From a virus: a DNA stretch of 52,969 bases. Both the position numbers and the translations under genes were made by a program. The notes under the pieces were generated by a model. The model did no database searches. It had not been told where the DNA came from and was given only the letters and a program-made list of their open reading frames with translations. Shown one piece after another: positions 25,772-31,646 of the stretch (the stretch's first letter is position 1; each line of letters opens with the position of its first letter). Where the stretch lies: positions 1 through 52,969 of IMG/VR virus record IMGVR_UViG_3300025098_000066; one strand, written 5' to 3'.

Positions 25772-26874
25772 CTTCCGTGCCTTTTTCTTGCTGCGGTTGC
25801 TGCCATGCGGCGGGTTTTCTTGACGTAGACACTCACCACTTCCCGTGAAGTATGGCCTGTAAGCGCCATGATTTCGTCTTCTGTAAGACCAGCTTCTCCA
25901 GCCTCTGTAGCGCCAGTACGGCGTAAGTCTGAGATCTTGAGTTCTTCGGGTAGCCCAGCGGCTTTGCGCACCTCTGCTACCGTCTTATAAGCCCACCGAG
26001 TGTAAGGCCGACCTGTACGCTCATTAAGAATAATGAAGTCATTTTTGCCGCCACGGGTTAGGCTGTCGAGCCGTTCCTTCAGTTGCTCATTCACAACAGG
26101 GACAGACACTAGGTTGCCTTGCGGTTTACGAACCGTGCGGCTCTTCTCCTGCACAAAGTCGAAGAAGCCATCATCTTGGAGATCATAATTGCCCCAACGG
26201 ATCTGTCGCATGTCTCCAATACGCTGGCATAGATCGTAGCACATCAAGGCTAACGTACCTATCGACCACAGATCCATTTCGTCAGCTTTAGCTACAAATA
26301 TATCTATGTGTTCCTTCTCCCAGCGAACATCCCGTGAGGGTAGAGTGGCTAGACCCATCTTAGAAAAGGGGTTGGAACGTGTAAGACCTAAACGGAAACC
26401 TACGAACCACACACGGCGTAAAACTTTACACACATGGTTTGCACGATGCTCACTCACATCGTTACACAGTTGTTTGTGTAAGCTTTCCACTACTTTTACG
26501 GTGATATTGTGGTGCAGGGTCTGACCAAAGACGATATTTGAGCGTCCTATGCGAGTATTGATCACAGAATCTATAAGTTGCTGGTATGTATTCTTACTAT
26601 TGACCGAAAGACGGTCCCAATTGGATGTATTTTTATACGCAGCTATTAATCCATTAACAGAGTTCTCACTGATGTGCTTTTGCCTATCAATCCCTCGTTT
26701 GTAATCTAGAAATGCCTTCTCCCATTCCATGCAGCGGTCAACGGCGTCTTTTTTCTCTTGGTAGCTTTCATATTTGACCAGGAGTGCTTCTCGCACCGCC
26801 TTAGATGGGTTTGCACCCCAAGATATTTGACCTGTGGACAGCACATGCCGTTCTAAGTATTTAATCGATCCCAT
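25768..26874 (-). CDS. int: tyrosine recombinase (integrase)
   Basis: 368 residues from the ATG at 26874, which has GGGAGG about seven bases upstream. A frame 48 codons longer runs back through the promoter and small-RNA region and is rejected. Catalytic residues are Arg218 (LCQRIGDMR), Arg318 (SDLRRTG), His341 (LTGHTS) and Tyr350 (SVYVKKT). The first residue of the HxxR box is Ser315 instead of His. An N-terminal helical SAM-like domain precedes the catalytic part. It would recombine the tRNA-like core at 24632 with a host tRNA gene. Confidence 0.93.
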   Translation of the reverse strand: MGSIKYLERHVLSTGQISWGANPSKAVREALLVKYESYQEKKDAVDRCMEWEKAFLDYKRGIDRQKHISENSVNGLIAAYKNTSNWDRLSVNSKNTYQQLIDSVINTRIGRSNIVFGQTLHHNITVKVVESLHKQLCNDVSEHRANHVCKVLRRVWFVGFRLGLTRSNPFSKMGLATLPSRDVRWEKEHIDIFVAKADEMDLWSIGTLALMCYDLCQRIGDMRQIRWGNYDLQDDGFFDFVQEKSRTVRKPQGNLVSVPVVNEQLKERLDSLTRGGKNDFIILNERTGRPYTRWAYKTVAEVRKAAGLPEELKISDLRRTGATEAGEAGLTEDEIMALTGHTSREVVSVYVKKTRRMAATAARKRHGR

Positions 26875-26907
26875 TCTACAACCTCCCGTGGTTATGCGGA
26901 TAGGATG

Positions 26908-26937
26908 ACCATAGTTGTGGTATCGAGTCGGAGTCAA
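26908..26937 (-). promoter_or_regulatory. integrase promoter with overlapping ACCATA operator-like site
   Basis: On the minus strand TTGACT (26937-26932), an 18-bp spacer, then TATGGT (26913-26908); a start near 26901 leaves a leader of about 27 bases. The -10 is one arm of ACCATAGTTGTGGT (26908-26921), a near-copy of the site at 32086. A regulator binding there would block integrase expression. Confidence 0.6.
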
Positions 26938-26952
26938 TAAGAAAATAATTAC

Positions 26953-26982
26953 TTGCACTTTGTTAAGTGATTGTGCTAATCT
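26953..26982 (+). promoter_or_regulatory. promoter of the predicted small RNA
   Basis: TTGCAC (26953-26958), an 18-bp spacer and TAATCT (26977-26982) preceded by TGC, an extended -10. The expected start at about 26989 is exactly the first paired base of hairpin 1 in the small RNA. It is divergent from the integrase promoter 16 bp away. Confidence 0.6.
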
Positions 26983-26988
26983 TAGCTC

Positions 26989-27061
26989 GTGAACATCCTC
27001 CCTGTTCACACTGTTCACTGTGTAAGAACAGCCCCCCGGTTTTATAGTCGGGGGGTTTTTT
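26989..27061 (+). ncRNA. predicted small RNA: three stacked hairpins, anti-Shine-Dalgarno loop
   Basis: About 73 nt. Hairpin 1: GTGAACA (26989-26995), loop TCCTCCC (26996-27002), TGTTCAC (27003-27009), a perfect 7-bp stem. Hairpin 2: CTGTTC (27011-27016), nine-base loop, GAACAG (27026-27031). Hairpin 3: CCCCCCG (27032-27038), ten-base loop, CGGGGGG (27049-27055), then six T, a strong intrinsic terminator. The loop of hairpin 1 is complementary to GGGAGG, the ribosome sites of int (26881-26887) and primase. Loops with CCUCCUCCC-like sequence are known in alphaproteobacterial sRNAs (CcsR of Rhodobacter, cuckoo RNAs). Existence and targets are inferred. Confidence 0.65.
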
Positions 27062-27089
27062 GTTGCGAATCAAGTATCAGTATAAATGT

Positions 27090-27111
27090 AAAAAGCCCCA
27101 CAAAGGGGGCT
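27090..27111 (-). terminator. terminator of the gene at 27136
   Basis: On the minus strand AGCCCC pairs with GGGGCT (plus-strand reading AGCCCC ACAAAG GGGGCT) and is followed by a run of T. It ends leftward transcription before the small-RNA locus. Confidence 0.75.
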
Positions 27112-27116
27112 AATTT

Positions 27117-27156
27117 ACTCGCACGTCAGATGTATTTAAAGGGCTGTTACATGAGC
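27117..27156 (+). repeat. direct repeat, copy 1, at the 3' end of the gene at 27136
   Basis: Shares ACTCGCACGTCA, then TAAAGGGCT at the same spacing, with 27373-27412. The copy contains the last codons of the small gene. The pair may mark a partial duplication of that gene. Confidence 0.55.
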
Positions 27157-27327
27157 TACTATCTTGTAACCGTAACTGTTGGCATCAGGGTCAACAGCCA
27201 TGCATACAGCCTTCCCAGCTTCATCTAAGTAAATAACATAGTGGTCCTTATCGTCTTCAATGGATCGTTCAGATGCATCCACCAACGCCTCTCCAATCTC
27301 TTTAGCCTGTCCTGGTCCTAGTATCAT
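27136..27327 (-). CDS. hypothetical 63-residue protein
   Basis: Started at the ATG of MILGPGQAKEIGEAL, which has AGGAG upstream; the frame stays open for 34 more codons but these are hydrophobic, biased and lack a ribosome site. The protein has an N-terminal helix (GQAKEIGEALVDASERSI) and a beta-rich acidic C-terminus (HYVIYLDEAGKAVCMAVD). It is a lone leftward gene with its own terminator next to the integrase, a place where phages often keep regulators. No helix-turn-helix is visible. Confidence 0.5.
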   Translation of the reverse strand: MILGPGQAKEIGEALVDASERSIEDDKDHYVIYLDEAGKAVCMAVDPDANSYGYKIVAHVTAL

Positions 27328-27372
27328 ACTAATAGTCTCCTGCTCTAATGGAATTAGGTTTAATTTAAAAAA

Positions 27373-27412
27373 TACTCGCACGTCAATCATTATTAAAGGG
27401 CTACTTAGGTGA
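27373..27412 (+). repeat. direct repeat, copy 2, upstream of the gene at 27136
   Basis: Matches copy 1 at ACTCGCACGTCA and TAAAGGGCT, roughly 70 percent over 40 bp by eye. On the minus strand it would be the 3' tail of a vanished upstream duplicate of the same gene. Confidence 0.5.
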
Positions 27413-27515
27413 TATGATAGCGATAGCATTTTTCTGCTTATTAGATGGTCAGTTATGACAAAATTCTGACAATTTTTCTTAGCATTTTTTAAAATTATAA
27501 ATTTGGTTTTTATAA

Positions 27516-27543
27516 TTGCGAATCAATTTACCTTTGTTATGGT
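27516..27543 (+). promoter_or_regulatory. candidate promoter of the accessory island
   Basis: TTGCGA (27516-27521), a 16-bp spacer and TATGGT (27538-27543), the same -10 word as at the integrase and 31272 promoters. Transcription would begin near 27551, directly at the terminator-like hairpin. Confidence 0.45.
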
Positions 27544-27552
27544 CATTAAGAG

Positions 27553-27578
27553 TCGGGATTTAACCACCCGATTTTTTT
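27553..27578 (+). terminator. terminator-like hairpin at the head of the island transcript
   Basis: TCGGG (27553-27557) pairs with CCCGA (27567-27571) and seven T follow. It would sit at the very 5' end of a transcript from 27551, so it may be an attenuator, an RNA-stabilising 5' hairpin, or the end of an earlier transcript. Confidence 0.5.
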
Positions 27579-27600
27579 ACTAGCTAAACAAAAGGACCAA
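27579..27600 (+). promoter_or_regulatory. leader motif copy 1 (CTAGCTAAACAAAAGGACCA)
   Basis: The same 19-20 base sequence lies immediately before the ATG of four genes in the island. It contains the ribosome site AAAGGA. Each copy is preceded by a GC hairpin. This copy serves the gene at 27606. Confidence 0.8.
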
Positions 27601-27605
27601 AGAAA

Positions 27606-28313
27606 ATGAAACTACTCAACACAAATGCCAGTAATACCAAAATTCTGAAAACCCAAACGGGTACAGATTACTTGATTGCTAGCCTATCCCTAATGCCAAA
27701 CGCTATAATATGCCCCGCAAGGGATATTGCGCAGTGTTCTGTTGATTGCCTGGTATCGGCGGGACGGGGTCAAATGAATTCTGTTGCTAGGGCCAGACAA
27801 TCAAAATCGGATTTATGGAGGGATGATCAAGCGCAATTCCTGGAAACCCTCAAAAAGGAAATTGCCGCATTCATTCGTAAATGTGAAAAGCAACAAAAAC
27901 GGGCGGCATTCCGACTCAATACAATTTCGGATATCGCCTGGGAAAAGTACGGGATTCCGCAAATGTTTCCCCAGGCTTTATTTTACGACTACACAAAACT
28001 TGCCGCCCGATTAGGCAGAACCCCCGAAAACTATAAATTGATGTTTTCATATAGTGCCGCCCCGGCATATCAAAACCAGGTAAACAAAGCCCTAAAAACT
28101 AGCGCCCCGATATCGGCGGTATTTAGGGGGGGCATGCCAAAAACCTTTTTAAATAGAATTGTGATTGATGGGGACAAATCAGATTTAATCAATTTAAATT
28201 CTGGCCCCGTTATTGTGGGGCTGAAATTAAAGGGGGGGAAAGCAATCCAGGCAAGTAAGAGTCCCTTTATTATAGACAACCCCGAAACCTTAGAATTTCA
28301 GGGGGCGGCATAA
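27606..28313 (+). CDS. GP88-like / DUF7227-type phage protein
   Basis: 235 residues. Cysteines Cys36, Cys44 and Cys48 (C-x7-C-x3-C) follow SLSLMPNAIICPA; then come SAGRGQMN (51-58), RLNTISDIAWEKYGIP (103-118) and FYDYTKLAARLG (126-137). This order is shared by a family of phage and plasmid proteins of unknown biochemical role; the clustered Cys suggests a metal site. Base use (runs of C and G, CCC/GGG codons) differs from the replication and structural genes. It is the first gene of the accessory island, preceded by hairpin plus leader, and its TAA overlaps a tiny membrane peptide gene. Confidence 0.6.
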   Translation: MKLLNTNASNTKILKTQTGTDYLIASLSLMPNAIICPARDIAQCSVDCLVSAGRGQMNSVARARQSKSDLWRDDQAQFLETLKKEIAAFIRKCEKQQKRAAFRLNTISDIAWEKYGIPQMFPQALFYDYTKLAARLGRTPENYKLMFSYSAAPAYQNQVNKALKTSAPISAVFRGGMPKTFLNRIVIDGDKSDLINLNSGPVIVGLKLKGGKAIQASKSPFIIDNPETLEFQGAA

Positions 28314-28387
28314 TGCCTAGCGCCCTCTATTATATCGTCGGTTTTGCGGTGGTTTGGTTTTGGGTGGGTTCAATTGTTTTTGGGTAG
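28313..28387 (+). CDS. 24-residue membrane peptide
   Basis: MPSALYYIVGFAVVWFWVGS then IVFG, almost entirely one hydrophobic helix. The ATG overlaps the TAA of the preceding gene (TAATG), which suggests coupled translation. A second peptide of the same kind sits at 29847 behind the DUF932-like gene. Too short for homology; translation is inferred from frame, overlap and parallel placement. Confidence 0.45.
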   Translation: MPSALYYIVGFAVVWFWVGSIVFG

Positions 28388-28462
28388 CACCTAATAAAAA
28401 CCCTTTACTAAGTTACGAATCATGGTTATCAATTAAGGGGCGGGGCTTACACCTTGCCCCTA

Positions 28463-28484
28463 ACTAGCTAAACAAAGGACCAAA
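28463..28484 (+). promoter_or_regulatory. leader motif copy 2
   Basis: ACTAGCTAAACAAAGGACCA directly before the ATG at 28488. The upstream hairpin is GGGGC (28442-28446) with GCCCC (28456-28460). Confidence 0.8.
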
Positions 28485-28487
28485 CAA

Positions 28488-28901
28488 ATGACACATGAAA
28501 CATTAACTAACCCGTTTTTCGTTGCAGCTTATCTTTTTGTTATCATCGCAACTGCAGCATTGCTTGCATATGTCACGATCTATTTGCAGGACCGCCACAC
28601 GCAAAAAAAGCTTGATCAAATATCTGAAGAATCCGCCGCATGCATTGCCGCCGATAAAAAGAAACATTCCGATTTTATGGACCGTATTCATAAGATTGAA
28701 AATTGCGATTGGAATCGCCTGGACTTGCTAACAGATGCAACCAAAGCATACCGCCTAGCCCTTAACGCAAAATATGGCGAAGATAGTGAAAGACTCTGCA
28801 ATAAAATGGATCGGCTAACAGAGCAATTCGCCCGGATCAATAAAATTGATATGCCATTAGCAGAACGCATTCGGGATTCACATCACTTTGTACCTGCCTA
28901 G
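28488..28901 (+). CDS. membrane-anchored coiled-coil protein, hypothetical
   Basis: 137 residues. One N-terminal membrane helix (about 10-33, FFVAAYLFVIIATAALLAYV) is followed by a charged helical region (RHTQKKLDQISEE onward) likely to form coiled coil in the cytoplasm or periplasm. Holin-, spanin- or exclusion-type roles are all possible by architecture. It belongs to the island and carries leader copy 2. Confidence 0.55.
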   Translation: MTHETLTNPFFVAAYLFVIIATAALLAYVTIYLQDRHTQKKLDQISEESAACIAADKKKHSDFMDRIHKIENCDWNRLDLLTDATKAYRLALNAKYGEDSERLCNKMDRLTEQFARINKIDMPLAERIRDSHHFVPA

Positions 28902-28966
28902 GCTCTAACCCTTAGCCCCCCTCAATTCCTGGGGGGCATTGGGTTGCAGCTTATTGCAACAAAAAC

Positions 28967-28985
28967 CTAGCTAAACAAAGGACCA
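28967..28985 (+). promoter_or_regulatory. leader motif copy 3
   Basis: CTAGCTAAACAAAGGACCA before the ATG at 28990. Two hairpins precede it: GCCCCCC/GGGGGGC (28915-28937) and GTTGCA/TGCAAC (28943-28960). Confidence 0.8.
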
Positions 28986-28989
28986 CAAA

Positions 28990-29850
28990 ATGCCATTTGA
29001 TTTAATTCACACAATACAAAACGACCAAACCGCCCTCACATTTGAGGACATAGCCAAAACATGCCCGGCGGCATTTACTAAAACGGCAAGCCCTAATACC
29101 TCGAGTCGATATGGTTTTGTTGATACGGAATCCGCAATCAATATTCTTGCTGACTATGGGTTTGTTCCTACTAAGGCAATTCAAAAACCTAGCAGAACCC
29201 CGGCAATGACTCCCTATCAAGAGCATATGATAAGCTTTGCACGTCCTGCCGAATTCGGGAAAAAGGATCAAAAAAACCTGGTACTGTTTAACAGCCATAA
29301 TAAACGCTCGAGTCTGCGATTGATGACGGGCAATTTTAGGGCGGTTTGTAGCAATCAATTGATCAAAGAAGGGGAAGGGTTTGACGCTAAGTTGCGCCAT
29401 TCCAAAGTGACCGCAAGGGAATTTGAAAACCTTTTGACTCACCAGGTCCAGAACCTGGACTCCATGATGGAGTCTATTGAGACAATGCGGAGTCGTAACC
29501 TATCATCAAACGATTGCTTAGACTTTGCATATGACGCCCTCAAAATGCGCTGGGATATGGTAGCAACCCCCCAGGAATTGGAAGGGACCGAAAACGGGAT
29601 AAGAGCCACAACGTGGGAAACAATGCAGCAAGCCCTAAAGGTTCGCCGCCTAGGGGATGGGGGAAATGACTGCTACACTGTATTCAATAGGTTGCAAGAG
29701 TCGGTGCTGCGGGGGGGTGTTCAGGTCTATTCTAAAACCAAAGCAAAACCGATTTGGACTAAACGCAAAGCAAAAGCAATCACAAGCCTAACCGAAAACG
29801 TGCGCCTGAATGCGGGGTTGTTTGGCATGGCGGAAAGCTTTGCAGCGTGA
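28990..29850 (+). CDS. DUF932-like protein
   Basis: 286 residues. NSHNKRSSLRLMTG (101-114) followed by FRAVCSNQLI (116-125) is the core signature of the DUF932 phage/plasmid protein family, whose biochemical role is not established. The N-terminal third carries the family's GFVDTESAI-type segment. It is the largest island gene, with leader copy 3. A small membrane peptide begins within its stop codon. Confidence 0.72.
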   Translation: MPFDLIHTIQNDQTALTFEDIAKTCPAAFTKTASPNTSSRYGFVDTESAINILADYGFVPTKAIQKPSRTPAMTPYQEHMISFARPAEFGKKDQKNLVLFNSHNKRSSLRLMTGNFRAVCSNQLIKEGEGFDAKLRHSKVTAREFENLLTHQVQNLDSMMESIETMRSRNLSSNDCLDFAYDALKMRWDMVATPQELEGTENGIRATTWETMQQALKVRRLGDGGNDCYTVFNRLQESVLRGGVQVYSKTKAKPIWTKRKAKAITSLTENVRLNAGLFGMAESFAA

Positions 29851-29933
29851 AAGGTTTTATAGGCGACCTGGTGGGGGCTTTATCCTTATTTGGTATTTTA
29901 TACCTAATACAATTCGCCCCCTTTCTATTCTGA
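29847..29933 (+). CDS. 28-residue membrane peptide, GTG start
   Basis: MKGFIGDLVGALSLFGILYL then IQFAPFLF, one hydrophobic helix. GTG overlaps the DUF932 TGA (GTGA). Its position mirrors the 24-residue peptide at 28313: each follows a larger soluble protein and precedes the next hairpin and leader. Confidence 0.42.
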   Translation: MKGFIGDLVGALSLFGILYLIQFAPFLF

Positions 29934-29966
29934 AACAATGCGCCCCCTGGATTGCCTGGGGGGCTT

Positions 29967-29990
29967 ACTAGCTAAACAAAAGGACCAAAC
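29967..29990 (+). promoter_or_regulatory. leader motif copy 4
   Basis: ACTAGCTAAACAAAAGGACC before the ATG at 29994, preceded by the hairpin GCCCCCTGG/CCTGGGGGGC (29942-29964). Confidence 0.8.
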
Positions 29991-29993
29991 AAA

Positions 29994-30191
29994 ATGAAAA
30001 GCGTAACCCTAAAACCAAACGGCATAATGAAAACCACGAACACAAGCGGTCAAGCTAAATCCAAAAAATTCGGGGCAATGGGAAAGAAAGCCCCCCGGAT
30101 CATCACCCACGATTTAACCGTAGTTAATACCAGCAAGCCAAAAACTAAACGGTTAAACAAAAAACCAAAAGCATTGCGGGGGCGGGTGTAA
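29994..30191 (+). CDS. small Lys-rich protein
   Basis: 65 residues, strongly basic (KSKKFGAMGKKAPR, KPKTKRLNKKPK), little hydrophobic content; probably disordered and nucleic-acid binding. Its TAA overlaps the ATG of the next gene. No family is recognised. Confidence 0.55.
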   Translation: MKSVTLKPNGIMKTTNTSGQAKSKKFGAMGKKAPRIITHDLTVVNTSKPKTKRLNKKPKALRGRV

Positions 30192-30412
30192 TGTTTGAAC
30201 AAATAAAAAACGTATTAGAGGAAACTAGGGTTAACTCTATCGACAACACCGACCTAATAGCGAAAACCTGTTTTAAGTTAGGGGCCGGGTTTTTTGAACG
30301 CTATGGGGTTTACGAGGCCCCGGATGCTATCAATATAATTGCAGGGACTCTATATAATCAGGCCCCGCATTTAGACCATAATTTAGAGCAAGGGGAGTCA
30401 GCCGATGTTTAA
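30191..30412 (+). CDS. hypothetical 73-residue protein
   Basis: Acidic, helical protein starting MFEQIKNVLEETRVNS, with an aromatic GAGFFERYGVYEAPD segment. It overlaps both neighbours (TAATG upstream, 8 bp downstream), so it is part of a coupled three-gene group. Function is unknown. Confidence 0.55.
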   Translation: MFEQIKNVLEETRVNSIDNTDLIAKTCFKLGAGFFERYGVYEAPDAINIIAGTLYNQAPHLDHNLEQGESADV

Positions 30413-30593
30413 AATATGGTTTCGGGATGGTTCAAAGGTTGCAGATACTTCAGGCGGTTTAAATTATATCGACCCGCAAGAGTTGCCAAGCTTTGCGGAA
30501 AGATACGATTTTAATTTAACCGAATTGCTGCAAACTGGTGCAACCCAAATGATAGACCAGGGGGAAACTATTGGCGGGGTTTTTAAGGTATAA
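30405..30593 (+). CDS. hypothetical 62-residue protein
   Basis: MFKIWFRDGSKVADTSGG opens a beta-rich domain and a helical middle follows (PQELPSFAERYDFNLTELL). It is the last gene of the island before the strong terminator at 30622. No family is recognised. Confidence 0.5.
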   Translation: MFKIWFRDGSKVADTSGGLNYIDPQELPSFAERYDFNLTELLQTGATQMIDQGETIGGVFKV

Positions 30594-30610
30594 AACCAAA
30601 CCCCTCAAAG

Positions 30611-30658
30611 CCCCAGGAATTGCCCCCCCATTGAAGGGGGCTTTTCTATGTCCTGGGG
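30611..30658 (+). terminator. nested terminator closing the accessory island
   Basis: The inner hairpin GCCCCC / GGGGGC (30622-30641) has TTTT after it. An outer stem CCCCAGGA (30611-30618) with TCCTGGGG (30651-30658) encloses it. This is an intrinsic terminator within a larger cruciform. Confidence 0.8.
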
Positions 30659-30682
30659 TTGCTTCCCCTGGGGCGTTATCCC
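30659..30682 (+). repeat. 24-bp direct repeat, copy 1
   Basis: Identical to 30733-30756. It begins TTGCTTCCCC and contains CCCCTGGGG. This copy ends where the inverted repeat around the promoter begins. Confidence 0.85.
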
Positions 30683-30727
30683 TTAAGGGGACAAAGTGCT
30701 ATAATATATAGGAACCCGTCCCCTTAA
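30683..30727 (+). promoter_or_regulatory. promoter -10 framed by a 10-bp inverted repeat
   Basis: AAAGTGCTATAAT (TATAAT at 30700-30705, extended by TGC) lies between TTAAGGGGAC (30683-30692) and GTCCCCTTAA (30718-30727). No good -35 is visible, so an activator may be needed, or a protein bound to both arms may close the promoter. Confidence 0.55.
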
Positions 30728-30732
30728 CGATA

Positions 30733-30756
30733 TTGCTTCCCCTGGGGCGTTATCCC
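30733..30756 (+). repeat. 24-bp direct repeat, copy 2
   Basis: Exact copy of 30659-30682, start-to-start distance 74 bp, downstream of the framed promoter. Confidence 0.85.
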
Positions 30757-31214
30757 TGGGGGCTTATGTGGGTATTATGTCCAGGGGATGAGGTTTGATG
30801 GGATCTGATAGGGGGAAAGGTACGGGATATTGTACACCGCCAAGCCCTTCCCGCCGCCCTTTAAAAATTATCAACAGAATTCCGGGGCGTTTTTCTGGTG
30901 CATTTTCCCAGGGCTTTAAACCTTCGACCAATTCCCGCAATCAATTGAAAGTTTATCCCCTTATTATTGCTTATTTTTTCCCTTTGAAACTATGACCTAA
31001 AAGGTTGCAGCATGATAAATCCCTACTAAATACCAGGGCAATTTATTGTTATCTATATATTTTATTTGTTAGGTTTTATTTTCTTTGAGGGGGGCGAGTG
31101 CCAGGGGGGGGTGTACCCGTACCGTATACAAACCCTACCTATTTTCAGGAAATCATAACCGTAAACAGGCCCAGTATTGCGGGTCAGGATTTAAAACCGT
31201 CAACATCGTACAAT

Positions 31215-31226
31215 AGTTTGCAAACT
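31215..31226. promoter_or_regulatory. perfect palindrome AGTTTGCAAACT
   Basis: A 12-bp perfect palindrome centred 30 bp (about three helical turns) upstream of the second palindrome at 31244. Same-face spacing suggests paired operators for a dimeric regulator. Confidence 0.55.
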
Positions 31227-31243
31227 TAGCAACTGTAAATGTA

Positions 31244-31257
31244 AACTTTGCAAAGTT
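31244..31257. promoter_or_regulatory. perfect palindrome AACTTTGCAAAGTT over the -35
   Basis: A 14-bp perfect palindrome whose centre TTGCAA is also the -35 of the promoter at 31248-31277. It shares the core TTTGCAAA or TTTGCAAAC-like sequence with the upstream palindrome. Confidence 0.6.
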
Positions 31258-31277
31258 ACTATTGACTCAGTTATGGT
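31248..31277 (+). promoter_or_regulatory. promoter upstream of the gene at 31332
   Basis: TTGCAA (31248-31253), an 18-bp spacer and TATGGT (31272-31277). The -10 word is shared with the integrase promoter. It would start RNA near 31284, giving a leader of about 48 bases. Confidence 0.55.
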
Positions 31278-31331
31278 ACTTAGCTAATATCCATAATACA
31301 GGGAAACCTGTTATTAATATGTGGATCTCTT

Positions 31332-31646
31332 ATGAGTGAATACAGTGCGGATCTAGCCCTAGAGGTTAGTGCCAATGTGGACATCGATATTGAAGTAGAT
31401 GACCACGGAATATGTTACCTAGTAGCTTTGATTTATGTAGGTGATGAAGAGGAGCCTAATGAGGCTAGGATTGAGCTATCTGGCGTTACAGATACGGTTA
31501 AAGATTTCTTAGTTGATAGTGGCGATTATACTCAGCTTTATGTCGTTGCCCATGAGCTTGTTCGACAAGGGGAGAAGCTACGGGAAGTAGCCCGTAATAT
31601 GGAAGACAGCGTAGCGGCTGTAGAAGATCTATTTGATGTGAACTGA
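31332..31646 (+). CDS. hypothetical acidic protein, first gene after the operator region
   Basis: 104 residues, very acidic. The N-terminal half is beta-type (VDIDIEVDDHGICYLVALIYVG resembles paired strands) and the C-terminal half helical (LREVARNMEDSVAAVEDLF). The promoter carries two palindromes, so the gene is probably tightly controlled. No DNA-binding motif is visible; a DNA mimic or regulator partner is possible given the charge. It overlaps the GIY-YIG gene by one base. Confidence 0.55.
   Translation: MSEYSADLALEVSANVDIDIEVDDHGICYLVALIYVGDEEEPNEARIELSGVTDTVKDFLVDSGDYTQLYVVAHELVRQGEKLREVARNMEDSVAAVEDLFDVN

Larger units (their letters stand above)
30594..31331. other. 738-bp gene-poor control region
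   Basis: Holds no convincing gene. It contains the nested terminator, two copies of a 24-bp repeat, a promoter bracketed by an inverted repeat, a G-rich stretch (31089-31110) and two perfect palindromes before the gene at 31332. A 66-codon frame at 30795 lacks a good start and looks like chance. Candidate roles are the main control switch or a replication origin. Confidence 0.6.

Noticed and set aside
26875-27018. 48-codon N-terminal extension of the integrase
   Set aside because: It runs through the int promoter, the small-RNA promoter and hairpin 1, has no ribosome site, and the ATG at 26874 has GGGAGG at proper spacing.
27328-27429. 34-codon extension of the gene at 27136
   Set aside because: The inner ATG has AGGAG upstream; the extension is compositionally different and covers a direct repeat.
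27579-29990. CRISPR-like array from the repeated leader motif
   Set aside because: Repeats are 400-1000 bp apart, each directly before a gene start and containing a ribosome site; there are no spacers.
30795-30995. 66-codon plus-strand frame in the control region
   Set aside because: Non-ATG start without ribosome site, no overlap with neighbours and odd composition (Ser/Pro/Arg); likely chance.
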